From: Brevibacillus choshinensis | GTDB taxonomy: Bacteria; Bacillota; Bacilli; Brevibacillales; Brevibacillaceae | Assembly: GCF_016811915.1 (NCBI RefSeq) | Contig: NZ_CP069127.1 | Span: 4,129,001 to 4,193,000 of the forward strand | DNA: 64,000 nucleotides | Reading direction: 5' to 3' | Translations under genes and position numbers: made by a program | Notes under the pieces: generated by a model | Seen by the model: the letters and a program-made list of their open reading frames with translations, nothing else | Databases searched by the model: none | Told to the model about the DNA's origin: nothing | In this document: one piece after another, positions 7,093 through 15,188 of the stretch | How the letters are laid out: the number at the start of each line of letters is the position of its first letter | How positions within the stretch are numbered: position 1 is the stretch's first letter

Positions 7093-8445
7093 TCAGGAGA
7101 AAAAATCCAATTGCTGTAAACCCTCTTCATATTCTCGTACTTCATCCAACTTATGCTTCTCAAGTACTTTCTTAAAATCCTCATTTTCGTAAATTAGTTC
7201 ATCAGACAAATCATAATAATCTAATAGAATATCAATTCTTTCTAGGATGTCATCCTCTTGAGGGAATTTCAATTTATCATCAATAAAATCGTCTACAAAC
7301 TGGTTTACAACTTCTTTCTTAGTTAATTGTTTATTCTCATAAGCCCACTTAAATGATCTACGGTCTTTTAAGATTCTTTGAAAGAAACCTTCATCGTTTT
7401 CGCACTGTTTTTTTAAGTAATTAGCTAACTCTACTCTGCTTTTCGTTAGTATTGTATTGATTCCTGTTTTAAAACTATTCTTTTCTTGTGAATTTGTTGC
7501 TTGCTCCTTAATTTTTTCAAATCTATTTTCTGCTTTGGGATTTCCCTTAATAAAAGATATAAACTCTTCTTTCACTTCCTGTATTTTCGTCGAATATTCA
7601 TATTTTTTATCAGTTTGAATTAGATATCCAAACCTACCTGAATCGAACAAATATTGTGAATTTATTGCTTGAATCTCACTCTGAAACATTGTCATGTCCT
7701 CAAGGTCCTTTACATCTTCTTGTAAGAAGATATCCCAACTACTGTTTAATCTCTCCTGAGTATCGCTGAGTAATTTATAAAATGGCTTAATATTAATTTT
7801 TCTATTTTCAATTTTGACTCCCCTTAGCTGAATTTTTAACAATTTGAAGTTATTACGATAAAAATGAATCCTTTTCAATTTATTCGGATCGACTGGTGGG
7901 TTATCTTCTAACTTCTTTAGTACATCGCCGAGTTCCTTATCAACAATCTCCTGATGAGACGATTCAATTTGTTTTAGTTCAAAAGGAATTCGGTACTCCT
8001 CCATCTCAGGAACATCTATCTTTGTGACTGGAAATTTATCTAAAACCAACCTTGTAATATCCGTATCTCCAAACAAACCATTTGGAAAATTATTATGATC
8101 ATCCTCTTCGTCCAAAAAGATAATTTTCGGCATGTAAAATAAAGTTCGATTGTCTACTACAATAATCGCCATTCTAATACTGTTTTTTACTTGAGGATGC
8201 AATAAGTCTTTATTCTCATTAATCATTTTTAATGCATGTATGTCACCAAAGCCTGCTCTAATAGCATTATCATTTTTTTCTACATATAACTCGCAATAAA
8301 CTTGTCTTTCTTTAATAATATTTAAGACTAAATCAATTTCCCAATTATAAAAGGCAGGCTTTACAAAGATAATTCTCGTTTGGGCTTGATTAATGAACTC
8401 AGTAATTCTTGCATCTGTTACGTTTGCAAACTGTAAACTACTCAT
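7093..8445 (-). CDS. large hypothetical protein with a PLD-like N-terminal region
   Basis: 450 residues, ATG at 8445 with GGAGAAGGAG upstream. Residues 10-130 resemble the alpha/beta core of phospholipase-D-like domains found in restriction and defence proteins: INQAQTRIIFVKPAFYNWEI, a CELYVEKND strand and AIIVVDNRTLFY. No HxK catalytic pair is seen, so it would be a binding or degenerate version. The remaining 300 residues are charged and helical, probably coiled-coil. It stands alone between terminators. Could be a defence effector; that is context-based inference. Confidence 0.45.
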   Translation of the reverse strand: MSSLQFANVTDARITEFINQAQTRIIFVKPAFYNWEIDLVLNIIKERQVYCELYVEKNDNAIRAGFGDIHALKMINENKDLLHPQVKNSIRMAIIVVDNRTLFYMPKIIFLDEEDDHNNFPNGLFGDTDITRLVLDKFPVTKIDVPEMEEYRIPFELKQIESSHQEIVDKELGDVLKKLEDNPPVDPNKLKRIHFYRNNFKLLKIQLRGVKIENRKINIKPFYKLLSDTQERLNSSWDIFLQEDVKDLEDMTMFQSEIQAINSQYLFDSGRFGYLIQTDKKYEYSTKIQEVKEEFISFIKGNPKAENRFEKIKEQATNSQEKNSFKTGINTILTKSRVELANYLKKQCENDEGFFQRILKDRRSFKWAYENKQLTKKEVVNQFVDDFIDDKLKFPQEDDILERIDILLDYYDLSDELIYENEDFKKVLEKHKLDEVREYEEGLQQLDFFS

Positions 8446-8613
8446 AAAACATCTCCTTCTCCTGGCACACCACCATTTATATATTGAGGATTCTTCCTTG
8501 CACTCCTATTTGGTAATATTACCCTGTACATTGACTCAATCCTGCTTCAAATTAGAAATACCTATGCTATTCCCTAAACAGAAGATACAGACGAACTTAG
8601 GGAGGGTATATAT

Positions 8614-8843
8614 ATGGTAAAACTTGAATTCTGTTCTGTTGGTGAAGTTGCGGAATTATTGAATGTTACGACAGAGTGTGTGTATCAACTTATGGAAGCA
8701 CCCCGACTCCCTAAGCAAAGGTCCGATATGAAAGCGGTCATGGTATTACACAGGAAATTACTTCACAGCAGATGATAATCGTCCTTAAAGCAAATGGATG
8801 GCTGGAGTATTACCGTTCGCTGGCAAGAAATCCTTTAGTTTAA
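8614..8843 (+). pseudogene. frameshifted excisionase/MerR-like HTH gene
   Basis: ATG at 8614 follows GGGAGGG. The first frame gives a classic small HTH start (SVGEVAELLNVTTECVYQLM, then LPKQR). After about 8725 protein-like coding moves to another frame (ESGHGITQEITSQQM, then IIVLKANGWLEYYR) and stops at 8841-8843. A single indel splits an original protein of about 75 residues. Small HTH proteins of this type are often excisionases or phage repressors, which fits the island setting. A further plus-strand open frame to 9061 may be another remnant. Confidence 0.55.
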
Positions 8844-9009
8844 ATAAGGATGTAAATAATACCCATTACAAAACCCAGCCCGTAGTACCAATTAATGTAA
8901 CTCCAGGTCGGATGAAAACTCTGGCACGCTACCCTCGATCTTGCTTCTCCAGTTCCTATCAAATTCCTCAACAGCTGTCAGCCGAAATAGGAGATCTAAT
9001 GATACACTA

Positions 9010-9775
9010 CTACTTAGAACTACAACTTCCACCTTTGTATACCGTCACCCATAAACGTTGATACTTGGTATCTTTTTTACTTGAGTATTGTAAATAGCCT
9101 TTCTCTTGAAGTATCTCCTTTGCATGGTTTACATTTTCAACTATTCGACTAATTCTATCTCTAGTCTCTAATTCTTTTTTTCGCTTCTTCCGTTCTCTGG
9201 ATTTTCGGTTTTTTTTCTTTTTCTCTAGCTTAATAGCTCTCTCCTTTTCTCTGATTTCTTTATCTTCTGGTGTTTCTGTCAACAGGGTTAATTTATGTTG
9301 ATAAGTGGATACCTTACCTTTTATTGAGTTGTAGTAGGCCTTATTTTGAATCCTCTAGATTGTCCCCAACTCTTTTTGAAGCTTTTTAATATCTTTTCTC
9401 AAACGATCTACATACATTGATTCGTATTTGTTCCTTAATATGATGATAGAAAATGCAACTTCTGGCGAATTACTATTAAAGCAGTAAAATTCATCTGTTT
9501 TTGCAAACCTTTCGAGGTTTACCCTTATGATCAATCGCCATCTATTTTCAGAACACCTCACGAATATTCGATGATTCTTAGATTCAAATTTTTTTTTCGA
9601 AATTACCCAAATCAAATTTATGTGAATTAAGCTTGAGTCTACATGAGAATTTAGCATCATTTTCGTTTGAGGATTTATACTGAATGGTGTAAATATTATC
9701 GACAAATTGTTTTTGCAACTCATTATCACTTACTGTAATATCCAGGCTTTCAACTGAGGATAACTTAACTTCCAC
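9010..9775 (-). pseudogene. broken gene: A9 frameshift plus amber stop
   Basis: A GTG at 9775 follows GGAGGTG and opens a reading frame (DNELQKQFVDNIYTIQYKSS). It breaks at nine adenines (plus-strand T-run 9589-9597). One A fewer would join it to FESKNHRIFVRCSENRW and onward to KKLQKELGTI, where a TAG at 9355-9357 interrupts. The same frame then continues RIQNKAYYNSIKGK into a strongly basic tail (KKKKNRKSRERKKRKKE) ending at 9010. One protein of about 255 residues is therefore broken twice. Original function unknown; the basic coiled-coil tail suggests nucleic-acid contact. Confidence 0.5.
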
Positions 9776-9906
9776 CTCAAACACCTCCACGGACAAATGT
9801 CGTGTTAAGTAACTGCTTTCTTTTTATTCATATTTTCTATTCCATAGCATCATATATCCGCTTCCCAATTTAACTCGCACTAAAACCTAATGACAGATTA
9901 CAATGA

Positions 9907-10095
9907 CTTGATGAGGGACAGTGCATTAAATTTGTTCACTTCCCCTACACTGTTACTGCCAACGTTGAAAATCGTGAAGAACTGTTATTAGTTTTAATAT
10001 GTGCTAATTGGTTAAGTATGTCATTTAGCAAACAAATCGACCGACAACTGTCTTACACGGATCATAGTTGTACAAGTGTACAAGTTGAATACTAA
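9907..10095 (+). pseudogene. possible C-terminal gene remnant
   Basis: An open frame without a convincing start reads like real protein (CIKFVHFPYTVTANVENREE, then LLLVLICANWLSMSF) and ends at 10093-10095, where it runs into the decayed DUF6075-like copy. It is probably a fragment left by rearrangement. Confidence is low because it rests only on composition. Confidence 0.25.
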
Positions 10096-10315
10096 CTCCA
10101 CTAAAGCTTTTTAGCCACTCTGCAAATCCACCTCTTCAAAGCCCTCTGGGCGGATCATTCGACCTTCAAAATCGTAAAAGTTCTCAATCCTATTCCCTAA
10201 GTCCCTGAAGCCAGCAAAGACGTAAAATAACGCCAGCACTTCCTATCCTTTGGCGGCTGGGTCCCTCCTGTTTGATTAGAACTTCTATGTAATATGCAGA
10301 ACTACAGGGGGGGGT
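10072..10315 (-). pseudogene. decayed duplicate of the DUF6075-like gene
   Basis: This stretch matches 4650-4965 closely over several blocks, for example CCTCTTCAAAGCCCTCTGG, AGCCAGCAAAGACGTAAAATA (one base different in the intact copy) and CCTCCTGTTTGATTAGAAC. It lacks a continuous frame: the middle (about 10225-10262) is deleted and reshuffled and the 3' part is missing. The upstream block holding the ribosome-binding site and likely promoter is among the best kept parts. It marks a duplication inside the island followed by decay. Confidence 0.75.
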
Positions 10316-10408
10316 TGAAAAATCATATAAATGAAAAGTAGACACTTACGTGGTAAAGGAAGATTCGCTTCTTTGAAGAAAACCATCTTGAAGGGAGATG
10401 GAACTTGA

Positions 10409-11395
10409 ATGAAAGATGTCAAGAACACAATGAGGGTCATGAAAATCAGAGAGATCCTATTCAACCATACAGATGAAAATCACCAGCTATCTATACGGGA
10501 GATTATTGACCAGTTAAAGATTCACTTCGGAAGTGATTATCACATCTCGAAAAACACTGTAAAGAGCACTATCCAGGAACTGGGGGAATCTGGATTCAAC
10601 ATTGAGGAAAGTGTTAAGGAAAATAACACCGTTTATTACAGTCATCAATATCGAAAATTTGAAATTCATGAACTTAGAATGCTGGTTGATGCGGTGTCAT
10701 CTGCCAGATTCATCACCTCTCAAGAGTCAAAACAGCTCATCGAAAAAATTAAAACATTAACAAGCAAGCAACTAGCTAAAAAGCTTCACCATCAGATTTC
10801 AGTCGATCCAGGAGTAAAAGCACAAAATAAGGATGTACGGTATCATATCGACAAAATCCATACCTCTATAACTACGAAAAAAGTTCTCACCTTTCAATAT
10901 GGAAATTACAACCTCAAAAAAGAGTTTGTCCTTCGACATCACGGCAAAATCTATACGGTTGTTCCATTGGGGCTGGTTTGGAATCATGACTATTATTATC
11001 TCGTCGCAAAGAATCCTCTAGAAATGGAGATTAAACATTATCGGGTTGACCGAATGGAAAATGTGTCCGTCTCAGAAGAACGATTTGTTCCAACTGACTT
11101 TTCAATCTCCGACCACATGAAACAAACGTTCAATATGTATCCTGGAGTTGTCGAATACGTTGAGATCCAGTTTGATAATCATCTTGTGAATGTGGTTATT
11201 GACCGATTCGGGAAAGATATCACCCTCCGAAAGGTCGATGATCGTACCTTTTCGATCAAAATCAAAGCGGCCATTAGTGAAGGCTTTATCCGTTGGCTAC
11301 TCATGTGGGGAAGTGATGCGAAAGTTATCTCTCCCCAGCACCTTGTTGTAAAAATGAAGGAAGAGGCAATAAAAATGAGTAAGCTCTATTCATGA
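10409..11395 (+). CDS. WYL-domain transcriptional regulator
   Basis: 328 residues; ATG with GGGAGATGG upstream. Residues 1-75 form a winged HTH (SIREIIDQLKIHFGSDYHIS, then NTVKSTIQELGESGF). Residues about 150-240 are a WYL domain with the typical PLGLVWNHDYYYLVAKNP and IKHYRVDRMENV motifs, followed by a WCX-like C-terminal extension (ISEGFIRWLLMWGSDAKVI). WYL proteins sense nucleic-acid or nucleotide ligands and often control defence operons. It stands directly upstream of a 28-bp perfect palindrome and the sirtuin-led operon on the same strand, so it likely regulates that operon, itself, or both. Confidence 0.85.
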   Translation: MKDVKNTMRVMKIREILFNHTDENHQLSIREIIDQLKIHFGSDYHISKNTVKSTIQELGESGFNIEESVKENNTVYYSHQYRKFEIHELRMLVDAVSSARFITSQESKQLIEKIKTLTSKQLAKKLHHQISVDPGVKAQNKDVRYHIDKIHTSITTKKVLTFQYGNYNLKKEFVLRHHGKIYTVVPLGLVWNHDYYYLVAKNPLEMEIKHYRVDRMENVSVSEERFVPTDFSISDHMKQTFNMYPGVVEYVEIQFDNHLVNVVIDRFGKDITLRKVDDRTFSIKIKAAISEGFIRWLLMWGSDAKVISPQHLVVKMKEEAIKMSKLYS

Positions 11396-11429
11396 GAGAT
11401 CTCTGTAGATGCCTCATTTTCTTATCAAG

Positions 11430-11457
11430 GGAGGTGCTCAAAATTTTGAGCACCTCC
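11430..11457. promoter_or_regulatory. 28-bp perfect palindrome, probable operator
   Basis: Each half is GGAGGTGCTCAAAA and its exact complement, with no mismatch, centred at 11443/11444. No T-run follows, so it is a poor terminator. It lies 35 nt after the WYL gene and 45 nt before the sirtuin start, where an operator for a dimeric regulator would be expected. Confidence 0.55.
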
Positions 11458-11502
11458 TGATGTTTACTAAACCCATAAGCAAATAATCGGAGGTGTCAGT
11501 TG

Positions 11503-12216
11503 ATGATTGCTACATGGCTAAAAGAATCTAGACATATCGTAATTTTTACGGGTGCAGGCATGAGTACAGAAAGTGGGGTTCCCGACTTTCGATCTAAACG
11601 TGGTTTATGGCATGGCAAAGACCCTCAATCGTTGGCAAGCACCAATGCCATGAAGCATAACCAGAAGGAGTTTGTTGATTTTTACCGTATGCGAATTGAA
11701 GCTTTACAAAATGTCAAGCCACACAACGGCTATAACATCTTAACAACCTGGGCCAAGTGGCTACAATTGAAATCAATCATTACGCAAAACACCGATGGAC
11801 TGCACGAACAAGCTGGAAACATCAATGTCATTCCATTACACGGTACGATCCGACAATTGCATTGTCACTCTTGTGGAGTTGTTTACTCAACGGAGAGATA
11901 CTTCCACGGTCATCTGTATTGCAATTGCGGAGGATTTATACGTCCACCCGTGGTGCTATTTGGAGAATCATTAGATTCAAATCTGTTAACCTTGGCAGAA
12001 AAAGAAGCACAACAATCCGATTTGTTTATCGTGCTTGGCTCTTCCCTGGTTGTCTCCCCTGCCAATTCTTTTCCCATTATCGCAAAAGAACACGGTACTA
12101 AATTAGTCATTGTCAATCAAGATCAGACCCCTTTAGACTCCATCGCTGATGCCGTCATTAACAATCGTAAAATTGGGGATGTTCTTCGAGACATTTCTGA
12201 GGAGTTCATTATTTGA
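11503..12216 (+). CDS. Sir2-family NAD-dependent protein deacylase
   Basis: 237 residues from the ATG at 11503 (GGAGGTG at 7 nt). The NAD-binding motif GAGMSTESGVPDFRS is near residue 17, TQNTDGLHE near 93, the catalytic histidine in PLHGT near 113, a zinc module with CHSC and CNCG, then GSSL and VNQD at the nucleotide end. All core residues are intact, so it should remove acyl groups from lysines using NAD, or hydrolyse NAD. It heads a six-gene unit (11503-14869) of otherwise unknown genes behind a WYL regulator. Stand-alone sirtuins are also housekeeping enzymes; island context favours a special role. Confidence 0.9.
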   Translation: MIATWLKESRHIVIFTGAGMSTESGVPDFRSKRGLWHGKDPQSLASTNAMKHNQKEFVDFYRMRIEALQNVKPHNGYNILTTWAKWLQLKSIITQNTDGLHEQAGNINVIPLHGTIRQLHCHSCGVVYSTERYFHGHLYCNCGGFIRPPVVLFGESLDSNLLTLAEKEAQQSDLFIVLGSSLVVSPANSFPIIAKEHGTKLVIVNQDQTPLDSIADAVINNRKIGDVLRDISEEFII

Positions 12217-12271
12217 TCGGATCCCATGATACTTTTTGGTGGAAGACATAAGGAAAGGTTGGGGTCCGCTT

Positions 12272-12664
12272 ATGATTTGGTTCCTATTCCTCTTTATCCT
12301 ATTCTTCTTCCTTACGTTGAGGCTGGGTAAGCAAGTAGATGATAAATCCTCCTATGTTCCAAATCCAAACGGACATTGGATTAATAAGGGTACGGATTTT
12401 AACGAGGAGTGGGAATGGTGGGAGCCAGATAAGATTAAGGCATTGCTGTACGTGAGTGTCGGTCACAATGATAGCGGTTATCACATTGTTATTGCCGATC
12501 AACCTCCTGATATCGGAATTGAATACGTGGATTGCGAAGATAAACGAGAAGCAGAAATAGCTGTATCCCTTTTTACTGCGTACTATGCCGTCTTAGGTAG
12601 TGTAACTTTCTCCGATCTGGTCGGGATAGACCTCAATAAGGACATGGATGGAGGGTTAAAATGA
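12272..12664 (+). CDS. hypothetical protein with N-terminal membrane anchor
   Basis: 130 residues if translated from the ATG at 12272, upstream of which AAGGAAAGG lies rather far; TTG/GTG codons at 12236-12239 are alternatives (142 residues). A single membrane helix (MIWFLFLFILFFFLTLRLG) is followed by a soluble, tryptophan-rich domain (GHWINKGTDFNEEWEWWEPD) that would lie outside the membrane. The stop overlaps the next start in an ATGA, so it is coupled to the DUF1643-like gene. Family not recognised. Confidence 0.65.
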   Translation: MIWFLFLFILFFFLTLRLGKQVDDKSSYVPNPNGHWINKGTDFNEEWEWWEPDKIKALLYVSVGHNDSGYHIVIADQPPDIGIEYVDCEDKREAEIAVSLFTAYYAVLGSVTFSDLVGIDLNKDMDGGLK

Positions 12665-13293
12665 ATCAACCTAAAGCTTTTGGAGCGTTTGTGAAACGAG
12701 GGGACCACACTTTTCGAACGTCTGCATACATTCAGTGGGGCGAGTCTGAAAAATCCATCGGCTCGTGTCTATTGCTTAACCCAGGATCGGCTGACTTCAA
12801 TAAAATCAATCCCGATCTAAGGGAGAAGCTGAATACAACAAACAAAGCAAACGGTGAGATTAAAACCGATCCTACAATGGGACAGTTAATAAAACTGGTA
12901 GATGGCATCAATAGTTCAAATCAAGTAATTGAAGGCAGATTTCATATTTACAATCTATTTAGCTTGCAAGATGCCTCTGCTAATAGTGCCATTTGCAAGT
13001 TCGAAACCCTTGTTAAAAATAAAGAGTATGATCTAAATGAATCACTGGTATCGATTAACGAACTACAAGTTCAACCGTGGATTCTCCTTGGGTGGAGCCT
13101 TAAACGGCATGGAAATTGGGGGAACCTTAATGAAATTAAGAAAAGATGGAAAATGCAAATTGCCGAATCCAAGATACCTTCGTTTGGAAAACAAGACCGT
13201 ATTAGTAAAGATTATTATCATCCCAATCCCCGTAACCCTACACATAAGCCCATTATTCTGAAGGAGCTGATCGACCTCTATGCAAAAATATAA
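12661..13293 (+). CDS. DUF1643-like protein
   Basis: 210 residues. The signature is CLLLNPGSADFNK near residue 35, a DPTMGQLIKLVDGI stretch, and IYNLFSLQDA, which is the layout of DUF1643 proteins (LLNPSxAD, then DPT, then NLFxxxxx). The family is common on phages and mobile elements and has no settled function; the fold is thought to be related to uracil-DNA-glycosylase-like proteins, but I would not infer activity. Start overlaps the previous stop (ATGA) and its end overlaps the next gene by 14 nt. Confidence 0.65.
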   Translation: MNQPKAFGAFVKRGDHTFRTSAYIQWGESEKSIGSCLLLNPGSADFNKINPDLREKLNTTNKANGEIKTDPTMGQLIKLVDGINSSNQVIEGRFHIYNLFSLQDASANSAICKFETLVKNKEYDLNESLVSINELQVQPWILLGWSLKRHGNWGNLNEIKKRWKMQIAESKIPSFGKQDRISKDYYHPNPRNPTHKPIILKELIDLYAKI

Positions 13294-13981
13294 CATCCAA
13301 CAATTTCCTCCTTCTGCAACTAAACCTAATCTGCTCGCTAATCCTACTCCAGTTGAAAGTTATGATGAATTTGACTTTGGTTGGTTTCGAACACCCGCAA
13401 ATCCAGAATCAATCGTAATGGGCTTTTCCCATCTTCGTATAAAAGACGGTTATAAATTAAGGGCTTATCAGTACATGGAAGGAGGCAACGGAAACGGAGT
13501 TGTATGGGCTATTCCCATCGATACAGACTTACCAGATCCAAATGAGTGCGAGCGATTGGAGGAGCATTTCCTGTCCGCACCGAAACCAGCCTTTGCCCTG
13601 GATGATTTCATGCAAGGTATCGATGGCGACAAGACCCCCCTGTCCTATTTGCAAGCATCCATTGCATTTCATGAGCTACATGAATTCGGAGCTTTCTGGC
13701 ACGGAACATCATGGGGTAGAGATATAATCCTACCACTGAAGGATGATCAAAAATCACATTATGACCTTTATGAATGGGAAATGATTGAGGATGAACCTGA
13801 AATCATTGAGCCTCACTTTTATTACGATATTGAAGGTAATCCTGTCATTGTATTCCACACCATAAATGACATCGGAAACATAACCTTGAATCGTTATGTT
13901 CATACCTTTAGTAAAAATGACTATACAGCACATGTTGAACGAACCTGTATCGCAACTGCAGGTGGTGGAATTATCTTCTAA
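13280..13981 (+). CDS. hypothetical protein in the sirtuin operon
   Basis: 233 residues; the ATG at 13280 lies inside the end of the DUF1643-like gene. The protein is soluble, rich in aromatic residues and acidic turns (DEFDFGWFRTPANPESIVMG, FHELHEFGAFWHGTSWG) and ends in a glycine-rich beta strand (TAGGGIIF). No catalytic motif is evident. Tight overlap indicates it is expressed with the sirtuin and DUF1643-like proteins. Confidence 0.65.
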   Translation: MQKYNIQQFPPSATKPNLLANPTPVESYDEFDFGWFRTPANPESIVMGFSHLRIKDGYKLRAYQYMEGGNGNGVVWAIPIDTDLPDPNECERLEEHFLSAPKPAFALDDFMQGIDGDKTPLSYLQASIAFHELHEFGAFWHGTSWGRDIILPLKDDQKSHYDLYEWEMIEDEPEIIEPHFYYDIEGNPVIVFHTINDIGNITLNRYVHTFSKNDYTAHVERTCIATAGGGIIF

Positions 13982-13993
13982 AGAGGTGAACGG

Positions 13994-14502
13994 ATGGTTG
14001 TATTTACCCATAAGAGTGGGAAAGGTCAAATTGACTAATTGAGGATGGAAGCGTTAGATTTAATGTGACGGGAGATGATCATCTTCTCCAGACGTTACAA
14101 TTAGAGTTTTCGAAGGGCGTTCCTTCTTTAGAGGCATTTCAACAGAAAGGTATACCTGGGAAAATGAGAGGGTATAGGAAGGTCGAGAGGACAGAGGATC
14201 TCCTTACTCTACTGAAATCGTTTCAGGAGCAATATCCCCTATTTGATATCATGATCAAGAACAAAGTTGAAAGTCAAGAAATCAAAAAGAGGTACACCCT
14301 ACTAAAGTGGAATGGGGAATATGGAGATGAAGCCATCTTTATCGTCAGGGATAATTTGAGGGCAAGACAAAGCTTATTTACTCCAGGGCGTTGTGAAGAT
14401 TTATTTTGGTTTCATGCAGATTTGGCAAACGATATAGCCGTTTCAACGTGGGAAGAATTCTGCGAGGAAAGTTTCGATGAGTTGGAGCCTATCGCTTTTT
14501 AA
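13994..14502 (+). pseudogene. frameshifted gene in the sirtuin operon
   Basis: An ATG at 13994 with AAGAGGTG upstream reads VVFTHKSGKGQID and hits a stop after 14 codons. One extra A near 14034 would continue it as LIEDGSVRFNVTGDDHLLQT and on to 14502, giving about 169 residues. A GTG at 14065 could start a shortened form of 145 residues. The joined protein has no known motif. The indel may be a sequencing error or true loss; the gene is otherwise well kept. Confidence 0.55.
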
Positions 14503-14515
14503 TGGAGGGATTTGA

Positions 14516-14869
14516 ATGAGTCGGAATTGGGAAGAAATCATCGTATTGTCTGGAGAAGGAGGAAGAATCACTTTATTCGGATCAAAGACTTTAGACGGTA
14601 CTTGGATATTCATGAAGGAAACGAACGAAACGGCTTTGGCCGACATCTTGGAAGATGAGGATCTGTCTGCTCTTGTACATCAAAAATCAAAAGAGGTAAC
14701 GGATTGGGAACAGGCGATTGCACTTTTGGGTCGATCATGGATGAGATTGCGACCTCGATATATTCATCCTGTATTCAAGCAACAAATTTGGAGTGAGGTT
14801 ACTTCAAAGGACGATGATCACGATCTGAGACATTGGGAAAGGCTTTGTATGAATCATGATAATGCTTGA
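14516..14869 (+). CDS. hypothetical protein, last gene of the sirtuin operon
   Basis: 117 residues; ATG after GGAGGG. Pattern: beta-rich start (EEIIVLSGEGGRITLFGSKT), LDGTWIFMKETNETAL, then DWEQAIALLGRSWMRLRPRY and HPVFKQQIW. Proteins with this arrangement occur widely as uncharacterised cytoplasmic genes in bacilli, where they resemble immunity-type or SMI1-neighbour proteins. I cannot name a family. Confidence 0.6.
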   Translation: MSRNWEEIIVLSGEGGRITLFGSKTLDGTWIFMKETNETALADILEDEDLSALVHQKSKEVTDWEQAIALLGRSWMRLRPRYIHPVFKQQIWSEVTSKDDDHDLRHWERLCMNHDNA

Positions 14870-15004
14870 ATGCATCCACCTCAAACATCCAAACAAGGGA
14901 AAGAGGGGCTTGGGGAAAGATCAGAGTAGAAAGAATTAAGGAATAACACGATTTTCCAAGGATTGGATAGAACTGCGTCATCCTTACCTGACTTCCAGAA
15001 GATA

Positions 15005-15053
15005 AAGAAAAGCCGACGAAAAACAGGAATGGTTACCTGTGTTTCACTCGGCT
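15005..15053 (-). terminator. minus-strand terminator after the HNH gene
   Basis: AGCCGA (15011-15016) pairs with TCGGCT (15048-15053), with an inner ACAGG/CCTGT stem (15023-15027, 15036-15040). Read on the minus strand it ends in GGCTTTTCTTT. It also separates the convergent sirtuin operon. The rest of 14870-15188 holds no gene. Confidence 0.6.
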
Positions 15054-15188
15054 GTTGGCAAGCTATTTAAGCTTTTAGCAAAGTTTTTATGAACTCGTGG
15101 GCGGATTAAAATTGCTTTCTACAAAATCTGTTTGATTTCTCATTTAACCATTGTTTATATTCCGATTCATCGGTATGGAATGACTTTA

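Noticed and set aside
8798..9061. 87-codon plus-strand frame
   Set aside because: No ribosome-binding site at its ATG and its start lies within the frameshifted HTH gene; at best a remnant.
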